The notes under the pieces are model-generated. The model did not search any database, was not told where the DNA came from, and worked only from the letters and a program-made list of their open reading frames with translations. From Rubritepida flocculans DSM 14296 (GTDB lineage Bacteria; Pseudomonadota; Alphaproteobacteria; Acetobacterales; Acetobacteraceae): a stretch of DNA of 64,000 bases. The DNA lies in the NCBI RefSeq assembly GCF_000425365.1, contig NZ_AUDH01000010.1, positions 38,778-102,777 on the forward strand, read 5' to 3'. Position 1 is the stretch's first letter; the number at the start of each line of letters is the position of its first letter. Of this stretch, positions 42,801-52,580 are shown piece by piece. The position numbers were made by a program, and so were the translations under genes.

Positions 42801-44009
42801 ATGAGCCCCGAGGGCGGCGCCGGGAACGCCCGCCTCGCGCCCGCAGGGCCGGACGCCGCCGGCCCCGGGGCGGAGAGCCTCGCCGAATGGGCCTTCGGCC
42901 TCGCCTTTCCGGGCCTCTCCGTCGAGGAGGCGCTGCGCCTGCGCGAAGGCACGGCCTGGCGCCACTTCCCCGCCGCGCGGCCCGACGCCTTCGCGGCGCT
43001 TCTCTCCACCGCCGATCTCGACGCCCATCTGCGCACGGACGGGGCGCGCAGCCCGCGCGTCTCGATGGCCGACGATTCGCGCGAGGGCAGCGCCGCCGTG
43101 CCCGAGCACGAGTTCTGCCTGCCCGATGGCCGGGTGGACCTGCCGCGCCTGCTGCTGCGCTTCGACGCGGGCGCCTCGCTCGTCGTCTCGCAGTTCCAGG
43201 AGACGCATCCGCCGCTCGCGCGCTTCTGCCGGGGCCTCGAGAAGCTGTTCCTGCACGGGGTGCAGGCCAACATCTACCTCACGCCCCCCGCCGCCCAGGG
43301 CTTCCGCACCCACTACGACACGCATGACGTGCTGGTGCTGCAGGTGGAGGGCCGCAAGCGCTGGCGCATCTGGGACGGCGAGCGCGTGCCCCGCCCCACC
43401 CGCCGCACCCCCTGGCCCGGCGGCATGGCGCCCGAGGGCGAGCCGCACACCCTCACCCTCTCCCCCGGCGAGGCGCTCTACATCCCGCGCGGGGTGATGC
43501 ACGACGCCGCGACCGAGCCGGGCGAGCCCTCGCTGCACATCACCGTGGGCTTCCTCGATCCCTGCTGGGCCCAGGCGCTGCGCGCCCTGCTGGACGATGC
43601 GGAGCTGACCGACCCCGCCCTGCGCGAATCCGTGCCCACCTGGCGCTTCGGCGAGGCGGCGCTGGCCGAGCGCCTGGGCGAGATGCTCGCGCGCCTCTCC
43701 GGCCCCGCCATGGCGGAACGGATGCAGAATCTTCTGCTCATGCAGCTTGCGAACGATCGCCAGCCCCTGCCCGCGCGCGGCCTCTTCGCCCCCATGCCCG
43801 AGGGGCGGCTGCGGCTGGCGGACGGGATGCATCACCACCTGATCCTGGGCGAGGACGGCACGGCCGCCCTGCACTGGGCCGGTGGCGCGGAGCCGCTGAC
43901 CCCGGCCCAGGCCGAGGAACTCGCCGCCCTTGCCGAGGGCGCCCTCCCCCGGGACCGGGATTTCGCCCGGGCCCTGTGGCGGCGCGGGCTGCTGGAACCC
44001 TGCGAGTGA
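42801..44009 (+). CDS. JmjC/cupin-type Fe(II)/2-oxoglutarate oxygenase (ROXA-like)
   Basis: A 402-residue protein of the ribosomal-oxygenase-like JmjC group. The iron facial triad is HYD (His171, Asp173) in GFRTHYDTHDVLVLQVEGRKRWRIW, and His234 in ALYIPRGVMHDAA. ANIYLTPPAAQGF precedes the first motif as in YcfD/ROXA. The C-terminal third is a helical, winged-helix-like region (LARLSGPAMAERMQNLLLMQL). It has no signal peptide, so it acts in the cytoplasm. Known relatives hydroxylate ribosomal proteins. Its position after the repeat-lipoprotein gene raises the possibility that the repeats are its substrate (inference). Confidence 0.86.
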   Translation: MSPEGGAGNARLAPAGPDAAGPGAESLAEWAFGLAFPGLSVEEALRLREGTAWRHFPAARPDAFAALLSTADLDAHLRTDGARSPRVSMADDSREGSAAVPEHEFCLPDGRVDLPRLLLRFDAGASLVVSQFQETHPPLARFCRGLEKLFLHGVQANIYLTPPAAQGFRTHYDTHDVLVLQVEGRKRWRIWDGERVPRPTRRTPWPGGMAPEGEPHTLTLSPGEALYIPRGVMHDAATEPGEPSLHITVGFLDPCWAQALRALLDDAELTDPALRESVPTWRFGEAALAERLGEMLARLSGPAMAERMQNLLLMQLANDRQPLPARGLFAPMPEGRLRLADGMHHHLILGEDGTAALHWAGGAEPLTPAQAEELAALAEGALPRDRDFARALWRRGLLEPCE

Positions 44010-44035
44010 TGCGCCCGGCGTGACCGCCGGCGGAA

Positions 44036-44365
44036 TCAGCCCAGCTTCGAGGCGATCCAGTCCTTCATCTGCCCCTTCGGCATGGCGCCCACCTTGGTGT
44101 CCACCGGCTTGCCGTCCTGGAACAGGATCATGGTGGGAATGCCGCGCACGGCATACTGGGTGGGCGTCACCGGGTTGTCGTCGATGTTGACCTTGGCCAC
44201 CGTCAGCCGGTCCTGATACTCGGCGGCGATCTCGTCCAGGATCGGGGCCACCATGCGGCAGGGGCCGCACCACTCGGCCCAGAAATCCACCAGCACGGGG
44301 CCGGGGGCCTTGAGCACGTCCTGCTCGAAGCTCTCGTCGCTGACGGCTTTGGTGAGCTCGCCCAT
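44036..44365 (-). CDS. trxA: Thioredoxin 1
   Basis: A 109-residue thioredoxin: [42 protein letters not shown] with the WCGPC redox site, then the cis-proline segment [32 protein letters not shown] prefer the internal ATG at 44365 because AAGAGGA stands at the right distance; an in-frame ATG seven codons upstream exists. It follows addA by 75 bases in the classic alphaproteobacterial order addB-addA-trxA. Confidence 0.96.
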   Translation of the reverse strand: MGELTKAVSDESFEQDVLKAPGPVLVDFWAEWCGPCRMVAPILDEIAAEYQDRLTVAKVNIDDNPVTPTQYAVRGIPTMILFQDGKPVDTKVGAMPKGQMKDWIASKLG

Positions 44366-44440
44366 GGGGTGCGAATCCTCTTTCATTCTCCCGGCACAAG
44401 GTCGGGCCGCCGAGGCGGGCGGTCAAGCACCGCCCCGGCG

Positions 44441-47400
44441 TCATGCGCGCGGCGCATGGGAATCGAGAAGATCGCCGGGGATGGGCATGACTCGCGCGCC
44501 ATAGGTCCAGACCAGCGCGCACTCCACCGCCCGGCCCGGGAAGGCCTGGCGCAGCACGGCGCGATAGGCGGCGAGCTGGCGCAGATAGCCGGGCGGCGCC
44601 TCCTCGGGCCGGGCGGGCGGGGGGCGGTTGGTCTTGTAGTCCAGCACCAGGATGCGCGTGGGCGTCACCAGCAGCCGGTCCACCACGCCCATGATCAGCC
44701 GCTCTCCCACCCGGCCGGCGAGCGGGGCCTCGGCGAGGCTGCCGGGCCCGAAGGCCTCGGCGATGGCGGGGTGCGCGAGCACGCCCAGCGCCTCGGCCAG
44801 GATCTCGGCCTGGGCGGCGGGGGTGAGCCCATGGCCCGGGCGGGCGAGGTGGCGGCGCGCGGCCTCCTCGCGCCGGGCTTCGGGCAGTTCGGGCAGGGAT
44901 TGCAGCAGGGCGTGGACCAGGTTGCCGCGTCGGAAGCGCAGGCCGAGCGGATCGCCCGGCGCATGGGGCGGGGCGGGCGCGCCCGTCTCCGTCTCGTCCT
45001 CCAGATGCGAGGGGGTGGCGATGCGCGCGCCCGCCCCCTCGGGGGCCGGCTCGCGCGCCCAGTCGGGAAGCCCTTCCTCCGCGGCGGCCTCGGCGCGGGC
45101 CGGCTCCGCCCGGCGCGGCGCGGTCTGGGGGGTTTCGAGCAGCCGCAGCGTCGCGCCCTTGAAGCCGGTCGCCTCGGCGCCCCAGGCGCCGGGGTCGAAA
45201 GGCGCCTCCCGCGCCCCGGCCAGCCGCTCGAAAGCCGCGGCCAACTGGTCATACCAGCAGCCGGGGGCCGTGACGTGGCGATACCAGCCGCAGAGGATCA
45301 GCCGGTCCTCGGCGCGGGTCAGCGCCACATAGAGCAGGCGGTTCTCCTCCTCGCGCTCGCGCCGGGCGCGGGCGGCGTCGGCCGCCTCCAGCGCGGGGGC
45401 GGCGAAGCCCGTCTTGCGCGGGGCCCAGAGCGGCAGCCCCTCCTGCGTCCAGCGCCAGCCGCCCGAGGGGGGCGGGGCCGCGGTGGTGTCGGGCAGGATG
45501 ACGATGGGCGCCTGCAGCCCCTTCGCGCCATGCACCGTCATCACCCGCACCCGGTCGGCCGCGTTCTCCGGCTCGCGCTTCACCTCCGGGGCGGCGGCGC
45601 GCAGCCAGTGGAGGAAATGCTGCAGCGAGGCTGGGTGCGCCCGCTCATGCGCGTGGGCGGCGTTGAGCAGCTCGTCCAGCGGGTCCGCCGCGTCGGGGCC
45701 GAGGCGGGCGAGCAGCCGGGCCCGCGCCCCGCGCTCGGAGAGCAGCTCGGCGATCAGCGCGGCGGGGGGCAGATGGTCGGCCCGGGCGGAGAGCTGCGCG
45801 AGGAGATCGGCCGCCGCGCCGATCGCGCTCTCCTCGCCGCGCCGGACCATCAGCGCCGCGTGCAGGCTGCCGCGCCGGCCGATGGCGAGTTCCATCAGCG
45901 CCTCGTCGTCCAGTCCGAAGATCGGCGATTTCAGCGCGGCGGCGAGCTGCAGGTCGTCCTGGGGCAGCAGGATCGCATCGAGGGTGGCCAGCACATCCTG
46001 CACCGCAAGCTGCTCGACGAGCTGCATGCGGTCCCGCCCGCCCACCGGCACCCCCATCTCCTTCAACGCGCGGATGAGTTGGGCGACGAAGGCGTTGCGC
46101 CGGCGCACCAGCACCAGGATGTCGCCGGGGCGGATGCGGCGCGGCGTCGCGGGGTCGCCCTCATGGCGGGCCTCGAGAGTCTCGTTCCCGATCATGTGGC
46201 GGATGCGCCGCGCCAGCACCCCGGCGAGCCGGGCGTCGGGGCCCGTCTCGGCGCCCGCCTCCTCGGGCACGTCCCATTCCGGCGGCTCCGCGCCCGCCTC
46301 GGCGCCGAGCAGCGGCCAGAGCTCCACCCGCCCCGCCGCGCCCTCGCGATCGGGCAGGTGGCGCAGCGTCTCGCCCTCCGGCACCACCCCTTCGCGCGCC
46401 GGCCCCTCGGCGAAGACCGCGTCCACGAAAGCGAGCACCGGGGGCGCGGAGCGGAAGGAGACCTCGAGCGGCACGCGGCGGAAGCCCTGCCCCGCCGCCC
46501 GCGCGGCCCGCTCGAAGCGCGCCGCCTCGCGCGGCAGGCCCTCGGCGTCGGCGCCCTGGAAGCCGAAGATGGACTGCTTCACATCGCCCACCGCGAAGAC
46601 GGTGCGAGGCTGCGCCGGGTGCTCCGCCCCCTCCCCGGCGAAGAACTCCCCGGTCAGGGCGCGGGCGAGCCCCCATTGGGCGGGGTTGCTGTCCTGCGCC
46701 TCGTCGAGCAGCAGGTGATCGAGCCCGCCATCCAGCTTGTAGAGCACCCAGGCCGCGCCGGGATTCTCGAGCAGCCGCAGCGCGGCGGCGATCAGGTCGT
46801 CGTAGTCGAGCCGCCCGCTGCGCCGCTTCGCCTGCTGGAAGGCCTCCAGCACCGGATGGCCGAGTGCGACGGCGGCGAGCGTGGCGTCGCGCAGCGCCAG
46901 CGCCCGGCGGCGGGCGCCGATCTCCGCGAGCCGTTCGGCCTCCGCCCGCAGCACCGCGCGCCATTCCGCCACCCGCGGCCCCGCCTGCTGGGTGGCGAGG
47001 TTCCGATCCGCCCGCGGCTGCCCCTCGCCGGTGAGGAAGAGGTTCTCCCAGTCCGGCAGGGCCGCGAGCCGGCCGGCCTTGTCGAGCGCGAGGAAGCCGC
47101 GCAGCCGCGCACCGCGCTCCTGGTCGTTGCGGTTGCCGCTGAGCTGCAGCGCGCCGGCGGCGCGCGAGAGCGCGTCGCCGTCCATGCCCGTCGCCGCCTC
47201 GAGGTCCAGCGCATCGGGGCTCGCGCCCTGGGGCAGGCGCAGCAGCGCGTCGAGCCGCGCGGCCAACGCCCCGGGCCCCTCGGCCAGCGCGGCGGCGAGC
47301 CGTCCCGCCTCGCCGCGCAGCCCCGCGAGCAGCGCGGCGAGGCCGCGCGCATCCGCAAGCCGGGCCAGGGTCTCGGTCTCGGCCGTCTCGGGCAGCAGGG

Positions 47401-47887
47401 CGTCGCGCGCCGCGGCGATCTCGGCCGCGGCGTCCATCTCCTCGAGCACGGCGAAGCCGGGGGCGAGCCCCGCCTCCAGCGGGAAGCCGCGCAGCACGGA
47501 CTGGGCGAAGGCGTGCAGGGTGGAGATGCGCATGCCGCCCGGCAGCTCCAGCACCTCGGCGAAGAGGCGGCGGGCGCGCGCCTCCTCCTCGGCGTCGGGC
47601 GCGCGGTCGAGCAGGGCGCGCAGCTCGGCGCGCAGCGCCTCGGGCGCGGCCACCGCCCAGGCGCCCAGGCGCCGGTTGAGCCGGGTGGCCATCTCCGCCG
47701 CCGCCGCCTTGGTGAAGGTGAGGCAGAGCAGCCGCCCCGGCGCGGCCCCGCCCAGCATCAGCCGCAGCAGCCGGTCGGTCAGCAGCTTGGTCTTGCCCGA
47801 ACCGGCCGAGGCCGAGACGAAGGCCGAGACGGAGGGGTCCGCCCCGGCGCGCTGCGCGGCCTCGGCCGCCTCGCGGGGTGTGCTCAT
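44441..47887 (-). CDS. addA: Double-strand break repair helicase-nuclease AddA
   Basis: Large subunit of the AddAB (RecBCD-like) enzyme that resects DNA ends for RecA. The 1148-residue protein has a UvrD-type helicase: Walker A SASAGSGKT at about residues 25-33, LLCLTFTKAAAAEMATRLN (motif Ia), LLLDEAQDSNPAQWGLA (motif II), and AVGDVKQSIFGFQGADAE (motif III). VMTVHGAKGLQAPIVILPDT is motif V, and NRLLYVALTRAEDRLILCG is motif VI. The C-terminal PD-(D/E)XK nuclease carries ILVLDYKTNRPPP near residue 1085. It overlaps addB by four bases. Confidence 0.96.
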   Translation of the reverse strand: MSTPREAAEAAQRAGADPSVSAFVSASAGSGKTKLLTDRLLRLMLGGAAPGRLLCLTFTKAAAAEMATRLNRRLGAWAVAAPEALRAELRALLDRAPDAEEEARARRLFAEVLELPGGMRISTLHAFAQSVLRGFPLEAGLAPGFAVLEEMDAAAEIAAARDALLPETAETETLARLADARGLAALLAGLRGEAGRLAAALAEGPGALAARLDALLRLPQGASPDALDLEAATGMDGDALSRAAGALQLSGNRNDQERGARLRGFLALDKAGRLAALPDWENLFLTGEGQPRADRNLATQQAGPRVAEWRAVLRAEAERLAEIGARRRALALRDATLAAVALGHPVLEAFQQAKRRSGRLDYDDLIAAALRLLENPGAAWVLYKLDGGLDHLLLDEAQDSNPAQWGLARALTGEFFAGEGAEHPAQPRTVFAVGDVKQSIFGFQGADAEGLPREAARFERAARAAGQGFRRVPLEVSFRSAPPVLAFVDAVFAEGPAREGVVPEGETLRHLPDREGAAGRVELWPLLGAEAGAEPPEWDVPEEAGAETGPDARLAGVLARRIRHMIGNETLEARHEGDPATPRRIRPGDILVLVRRRNAFVAQLIRALKEMGVPVGGRDRMQLVEQLAVQDVLATLDAILLPQDDLQLAAALKSPIFGLDDEALMELAIGRRGSLHAALMVRRGEESAIGAAADLLAQLSARADHLPPAALIAELLSERGARARLLARLGPDAADPLDELLNAAHAHERAHPASLQHFLHWLRAAAPEVKREPENAADRVRVMTVHGAKGLQAPIVILPDTTAAPPPSGGWRWTQEGLPLWAPRKTGFAAPALEAADAARARREREEENRLLYVALTRAEDRLILCGWYRHVTAPGCWYDQLAAAFERLAGAREAPFDPGAWGAEATGFKGATLRLLETPQTAPRRAEPARAEAAAEEGLPDWAREPAPEGAGARIATPSHLEDETETGAPAPPHAPGDPLGLRFRRGNLVHALLQSLPELPEARREEAARRHLARPGHGLTPAAQAEILAEALGVLAHPAIAEAFGPGSLAEAPLAGRVGERLIMGVVDRLLVTPTRILVLDYKTNRPPPARPEEAPPGYLRQLAAYRAVLRQAFPGRAVECALVWTYGARVMPIPGDLLDSHAPRA

Positions 47888-50859
47888 CCCTCCTCCCCCT
47901 CCGCGGCGGACCATTCGGCGCTGCGCGCCAGGTGGCGGTATTCCGGCGCCGCCCGCCGGCGCGGATGCGGCTGGGCGAGGAAGGGGGCGTCGCCGAAGAG
48001 GAAGCGCCCGGCGAGGCGGATCGCCGCGGCCTCGGCCTTCGCCAGCGTGGCGCGCAGGTCGAGGGCGAGGCGGCGGCGCTCGCCCGGCTCCAGCCCGCCC
48101 TGCAGCCGCCAGTATTCCAGCGCCGAGACGGGCCCCTGCAGGCCGGGAAAACCGCCGCGCTCGGCGATCAGCGCCTCGAGGGGGAGCTGCGGCGCGCCGC
48201 CGGTTTCCACCTCCTTCCTCTCCGGGGGCGTGCCGGTCTTGACGTCCACCACCCGCAGCGTGCCGTCGGTGAGCAGATCGAGCCGGTCGGCCCGGGCCTT
48301 GAGCTGCAGCACCCCGCCGGGGCAGGCGATGTCCGTCCCGCCCTCGATCTCCGCCACGCTGTCGGCCAGCAGCCCGGCCCTGCGGTCCTCGGCCTCGAGG
48401 AGGATCACCGCCTCGCCGATGCGCGCGAGGCGCGGGGCCCAGATGGCGCGCACCGGCGGGGGCGGCGGGGCGGCGCGCAGCGCCTCGCCCACCGCCTCCT
48501 CCCAGGCCGCGCGGGCGGCGGCCGGGGAGAAGGGGCGGCCGCGCAGCCTGGCCAGGAAGCGCTGCATGGCCCGGTGCACCAGCATGCCGTAATCCGCCGC
48601 GCCGGGCGCCTGCTCCAGCGGCTCGAGCGGCCTGAGCCCGAGCACATGGCGCGCATGCACGGCATAGGGATCGGCGATCAGCCGCGCGAGGTCGGTGACC
48701 CAGAGGCTGCGCGGCCGGGCGGCGCGCGGCGGGCGGGGCGCGGGGCGCTGGCAGGGCGAGACCTGGCCCGGCGCGTCCAGCGCCCGCGCCCAGGCCGCCT
48801 CCCGCGCGGCGGGCAGGGCGAGCCCCTGGCCGGAGAGGAAGATGTCGAGCCGGGTGAGCCAGCGCGCCGGCACGCTGGGCGCGCCGCCGCGGCGCGCCGC
48901 GCGCGAGAGCAGCGCGCGCCGCGCATTCGCCGCGGTCAGCAGGAAATCCGCCGCGACCCGGCCGATCCGCCCCTCCGGCGAGGGCAGGCCGAAGGCGGCG
49001 CGCATGGGCCGGCTCATCCAGGGGCCGGGATCGGCCGCCTGGGGCCAGATGGTCTCGTCCAGCGCGCCGAGCACGACGAGGTCGAAGTCGAGCAGCCGCG
49101 CCTCCAGAAGCCCGAGGATCTCCACCTGCGGGTGCAGCGCCGCGCCCTCCCGCCCGCGCGCGACGCGCGGGGCGCGCGTGACGCCCTGGGCGAGCAGCGC
49201 GTCGAACAGGCCCGGCCATTCGGCCGCCTCGAGCGGCGGCAGCTCCGCCAGCGCGGGGGGCAGGGCGGCGAGGTGGCGGGCCAGCGCCTCGCCCTCGGCC
49301 TGGGCGTAGAGGCGCAGCCCCCCGGGCAGGCTCGGGGTGGCGGCCAGCGCCTCGGCGGCGGCCAGATGCGCCTCCAGCAGCGCCGCCGGCGGCTGGCGGC
49401 CGGCGGCGGGCAGCGGGGCCAGCGCCGCCTCCAGCGCATCGAGCAGGGGCAGCGCCTCGGGCGGGCAGAGCGGGCGCAGCCCCTCGGGGCCCGGGGCCGG
49501 GGCCACGCCGCGCAGCGCCGCGACCTCCAGCGCGTGAACGAGGCGCAGGAAGGCGGGGCGCTCCATCCCGGCGGCGCAGAGCGGATGCTTGAGCAGGGCG
49601 AGCAGCGCCACCGGCCGCCAGCGCGCCGCCACCGCCGCCGCGATGAGGCGCAGGAAGCCGCCGGCCGGCGTCTCGGAGAGGGGCTGGCCCGCGCTGTCAT
49701 CGGCCAGGATGCCGTGACGCGGCAGTTCCGCCGCCACCCGGCGGGCGAGGTCGCGATCCGGCGTCACCAGCGCGGCGCGCGCGCCGGGCGTCTCGAGCGC
49801 CCCGCGCAGCGCGAGCGCGATGGCGGCCGCCTCGTGCTGGGCGTCCGCCGCCTCAAGGCGCGAAAGGCCCTCGAGCGCCGCCGCCGTCGCCGCGCCGGGC
49901 CGCTGCCAGGGGCCGAGCGCGCCGGCGGGCAGCAGGGCGGCGCCGAGCAGGGCGGCGCGGGGGCTCGCCGCGCCCGGAATCCAGGGCTCGGCCGCGCCGG
50001 GCGCCGCGCCCATGCGCCGCAGCATGGCGCGCTGGCCGGCGAAGGGATGGGTGGGGGCCTCGGCCAGCGCCTCGTCCGGCAGGGCGGCGGTGGCGGGGTC
50101 CTCGCCCGCCAGCACCACGAAGCCCTGCGGCAGGCGGGTGGCGATGGTGCGCAGCAGATCGGCCGCGGCCGGGATGGTGCCGCCCAGGCCGATGCCCGCG
50201 GCGATCACGGCGTGCCGGGGCGGCGCCTCCTCCCAGGCGCGGCGCTGGGCGCGCAGCGCCATGACGCGCCGCACCCCGATGTCGAGCAGCCCCTGCGCGT
50301 CCAGCCATTCCTGCCAGGCGCGCACCGCGCCCCGGAGAAAGAGGGTGGTGATCTGCCAGTGGGTGGCCAGCCGCTCCGGGGCCAGCGCCTCCAGCCGCTC
50401 CAGCCAGCGGTGCTCGAGGAGGCGGTGGTCCTCCGGGATGGGCTCCGCCTCCTCCAGCGCGATCTCGTCCAGCAGCCGGCCGAGCTCGCCGCCCAGCGCC
50501 CAGGCGTGCTCGGCGGTGGGGGGGCCGCCGCGATGGGCGGGCCAGCGCGCGGCGAAGGCGGCCAGCACCGCCTGGCGGCGCAGGGGCTCGACGGCGGGCG
50601 GCAGGTCGAGCAGCGCGGGCAGGGCGAGCTCGTCCGCATCCTCCACCGACAGCCCGGCCAGCGGTCGCAGCCGCGGCAGCAGCAGCGCGGGGGCGTCGGC
50701 CTCGCGCAGGAAGGCGGCCTGCAGCGCGCGGCTGGCGCGGCGCGTGGGCAGAAGGATGGTGGCGGCGGCCAGCGCCTCGCCCGTGCCGAGCCGGGCGAGG
50801 GCGCCGCGCGCGAGCCCCGCCAGGAAGGGCTGGCCGGGCGCGATGGCATAGAGGCGCAT
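47884..50859 (-). CDS. addB: Double-strand break repair protein AddB
   Basis: Partner of AddA. The 991-residue protein begins MRLYAIAPGQPFLAGLARGALARL and has the early LLPTRRASRALQAAFLREADAPALLLPRLRPLAGLS region typical of AddB. A middle segment has VVLGALDETIWPQAADPGPWMSRPMRAAFGLP. The C-terminal nuclease has the active-site strand LRVVDVKTGTPP. Overlap with addA (ATGA) indicates stoichiometric coupled synthesis. The alphaproteobacterial AddB type has no functional helicase ATP site. Confidence 0.94.
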   Translation of the reverse strand: MRLYAIAPGQPFLAGLARGALARLGTGEALAAATILLPTRRASRALQAAFLREADAPALLLPRLRPLAGLSVEDADELALPALLDLPPAVEPLRRQAVLAAFAARWPAHRGGPPTAEHAWALGGELGRLLDEIALEEAEPIPEDHRLLEHRWLERLEALAPERLATHWQITTLFLRGAVRAWQEWLDAQGLLDIGVRRVMALRAQRRAWEEAPPRHAVIAAGIGLGGTIPAAADLLRTIATRLPQGFVVLAGEDPATAALPDEALAEAPTHPFAGQRAMLRRMGAAPGAAEPWIPGAASPRAALLGAALLPAGALGPWQRPGAATAAALEGLSRLEAADAQHEAAAIALALRGALETPGARAALVTPDRDLARRVAAELPRHGILADDSAGQPLSETPAGGFLRLIAAAVAARWRPVALLALLKHPLCAAGMERPAFLRLVHALEVAALRGVAPAPGPEGLRPLCPPEALPLLDALEAALAPLPAAGRQPPAALLEAHLAAAEALAATPSLPGGLRLYAQAEGEALARHLAALPPALAELPPLEAAEWPGLFDALLAQGVTRAPRVARGREGAALHPQVEILGLLEARLLDFDLVVLGALDETIWPQAADPGPWMSRPMRAAFGLPSPEGRIGRVAADFLLTAANARRALLSRAARRGGAPSVPARWLTRLDIFLSGQGLALPAAREAAWARALDAPGQVSPCQRPAPRPPRAARPRSLWVTDLARLIADPYAVHARHVLGLRPLEPLEQAPGAADYGMLVHRAMQRFLARLRGRPFSPAAARAAWEEAVGEALRAAPPPPPVRAIWAPRLARIGEAVILLEAEDRRAGLLADSVAEIEGGTDIACPGGVLQLKARADRLDLLTDGTLRVVDVKTGTPPERKEVETGGAPQLPLEALIAERGGFPGLQGPVSALEYWRLQGGLEPGERRRLALDLRATLAKAEAAAIRLAGRFLFGDAPFLAQPHPRRRAAPEYRHLARSAEWSAAEGEEG

Positions 50860-50895
50860 GGGGCGGAGCCTATGGCGCGGCTGCGTCAGGAGCGG

Positions 50896-51639
50896 TCATG
50901 GCGCGAGCTCGGCGAGCCGCCGCTCGGCCCGCGCGAGATCCGGCGGGGTGGAGAGGTGGAACCACAGCCCGTCATGCACCAGGCCGAACAGCCGGCCCTC
51001 GGCGATGGCCGCATCGAAGCAGCGGTTCAGGCTGAAGCGGCCCGGCGCCTCGCCCGCCACCAGGGCGGGGGAGGCCAGCATCACCCCGCCATAGAGGAAG
51101 GGCGCGACCTCGCCGCGCCCGGGCCGGCGCAGCCGCCCGAGCGGGTCGAGCAGGAAATCCCCCCGCCCCACCTCGCCCTCCAGCCCGGCGGTGCGCACGA
51201 GCAGCAGCAGGGCCGTCATCCGCGCCGGGTCGAAGGCGCGGGCGAGGCGGGTGATGGCGGGGGTGGGCCCGTCCAGCCAGAAGGCGTCGCCATTGGCCAG
51301 CACGAAGGGCGCGGGCCCGAGCCGCGGCAGGGCCTGGCGCAGCCCCCCGCCCGTCTCGAGCAGCTCGGGCTCGAGCTGCAGCCGCGTGACGGGGGGCTGG
51401 CCGGCGCGGGCGGCCAGAGCGGCGGCCACCTTCTCGGCCTTCCAGTGCGCGTTCACCACCGCCTCCTCCACCCCCGCCGCGGCCAAGCGGTCCAGCGCGT
51501 GGTCGAGCAGGCTGCGGCCGCGCAGAGTGAGCAGGGGCTTGGCCGTCTCGGCGGTGAGGGGGCGCATGCGCTGGCCGAGCCCGGCGGCCAGCACCATGCC
51601 GCGGCGCGGGCCGCTCACGCCTGCGGCCCCCCGCATCAT
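50896..51639 (-). CDS. murU: N-acetylmuramate alpha-1-phosphate uridylyltransferase MurU-like
   Basis: Nucleotidyltransferase of the peptidoglycan recycling shortcut that makes UDP-MurNAc. The 247-residue protein has GMVLAAGLGQRMRPLTAETAKPLLTLRGRSLLDHALDRL, the sugar-nucleotide pyrophosphorylase signature at residues 14-52. VVNAHWKAEKV, LLETGGGLRQALPRLG and FVLANGDAFWLDGP follow. The overlap with the kinase gene upstream (ATGA) and the kinase identity together support MurU over a generic glucose-1-phosphate transferase. Confidence 0.88.
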   Translation of the reverse strand: MMRGAAGVSGPRRGMVLAAGLGQRMRPLTAETAKPLLTLRGRSLLDHALDRLAAAGVEEAVVNAHWKAEKVAAALAARAGQPPVTRLQLEPELLETGGGLRQALPRLGPAPFVLANGDAFWLDGPTPAITRLARAFDPARMTALLLLVRTAGLEGEVGRGDFLLDPLGRLRRPGRGEVAPFLYGGVMLASPALVAGEAPGRFSLNRCFDAAIAEGRLFGLVHDGLWFHLSTPPDLARAERRLAELAP

Positions 51640-52580
51640 GCGGGGTTGCGCCGCCGCTCGGGCGGCACATGCGCGTCGAGGAAGGCGCGCAGCGGGGCGG
51701 CGGCGGGGTGCTCCAGCGCGCGCGCGAGCAGCGCCCAGCAGCGCGGCCCGTGCGCGAGGTAGTGCGGCTTGCCGTCGCGCCGGGCGAGCCGCACCCAGAG
51801 CGCCGCCACGCGCAGATGCCGCTGCGCGGCGCAGACGGCCATGGCGGCGACGAACTCCGCCTCCTTCAGCTCCGGCCGCAGGGCGAGGTAGCGGGCGAGG
51901 ACGGCCTGCCGCAGCGCCGGCGCCACGTCGCGCCGCGCGTCCTCGACCAGCGAGACGAGGTCATAGGCCGGATGGCCCAGCGCCGCGTCCTGGAAGTCTA
52001 TCACCGCCACGCCGCGCGGGGTGGGGATGAGGTTGGCCGGGAAATAGTCGCGATGCACGAAGCCCTGGCCGGCGAAGGGGGCGAGCATGGCGCGCAGCGC
52101 GGCGTCGAAGCCCGCGCGCAGCGCGTCATCCGGCGGGGCGCCGAACATGGCGGGCCACCACCAGTCGAGGAAGGTGGCCGCGGCCGCCGCGCTCATCCGC
52201 CCCGCATCCCAGAGGGGCAGGCCCGCCGGGGCCGGGGCGGCGGCGAGGCGGGCCAGCGTCTCGGCCGCGCCGAGATAGAGCGGCAGCGGATCGCCCCCCG
52301 CATCCAGCGCCTCGGCCATGCTGGCGGGGCCGAGATCCTCCACCAGCGCGGCCGGGGCGGCGGGGTCCACGGCCAGCACCGCCGGGGCGGGCACGCCGAT
52401 GGCGTCGAGATGGGCGGCCACGCGCAGGAAGGCGTCGAGATAGGCGGGATCGGGCGTCTGCATCAGCAGCGCGGGGCGCGGGCCGCCATGCAGCCGCGCG
52501 TAGCGCTTGGAGGCGTCGGCCGGCAGGGGCTCGGGCCGGGCGGCGGCGAAGCCCGCGCGGGCGAGCAGCGTGGTCACCAT
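51636..52580 (-). CDS. amgK: Cell-wall sugar kinase AmgK-like (aminoglycoside phosphotransferase fold)
   Basis: A 314-residue APH-fold kinase. The catalytic loop is FVHRDYFPANLI and the metal-binding loop VAVIDFQDAALGHPAYDLVSL (about residues 178-210). Both are typical of AmgK, the anomeric MurNAc/GlcNAc kinase that precedes MurU. Proteins of this family were long called aminoglycoside phosphotransferases, but the tsaE-amgK-murU order indicates a recycling role. It overlaps tsaE by seven bases. Confidence 0.88.
   Translation of the reverse strand: MVTTLLARAGFAAARPEPLPADASKRYARLHGGPRPALLMQTPDPAYLDAFLRVAAHLDAIGVPAPAVLAVDPAAPAALVEDLGPASMAEALDAGGDPLPLYLGAAETLARLAAAPAPAGLPLWDAGRMSAAAAATFLDWWWPAMFGAPPDDALRAGFDAALRAMLAPFAGQGFVHRDYFPANLIPTPRGVAVIDFQDAALGHPAYDLVSLVEDARRDVAPALRQAVLARYLALRPELKEAEFVAAMAVCAAQRHLRVAALWVRLARRDGKPHYLAHGPRCWALLARALEHPAAAPLRAFLDAHVPPERRRNPA

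Noticed and set aside
44369-51762. Giant plus-strand frames opposite addA and addB
   Set aside because: Stop codons are rare in this composition. The minus-strand genes show full helicase/nuclease motifs, whereas the plus frames show none.
51636-52580. Aminoglycoside resistance phosphotransferase
   Set aside because: The APH fold is present, but the tsaE-kinase-nucleotidyltransferase order matches the AmgK/MurU peptidoglycan recycling pair, a housekeeping function.
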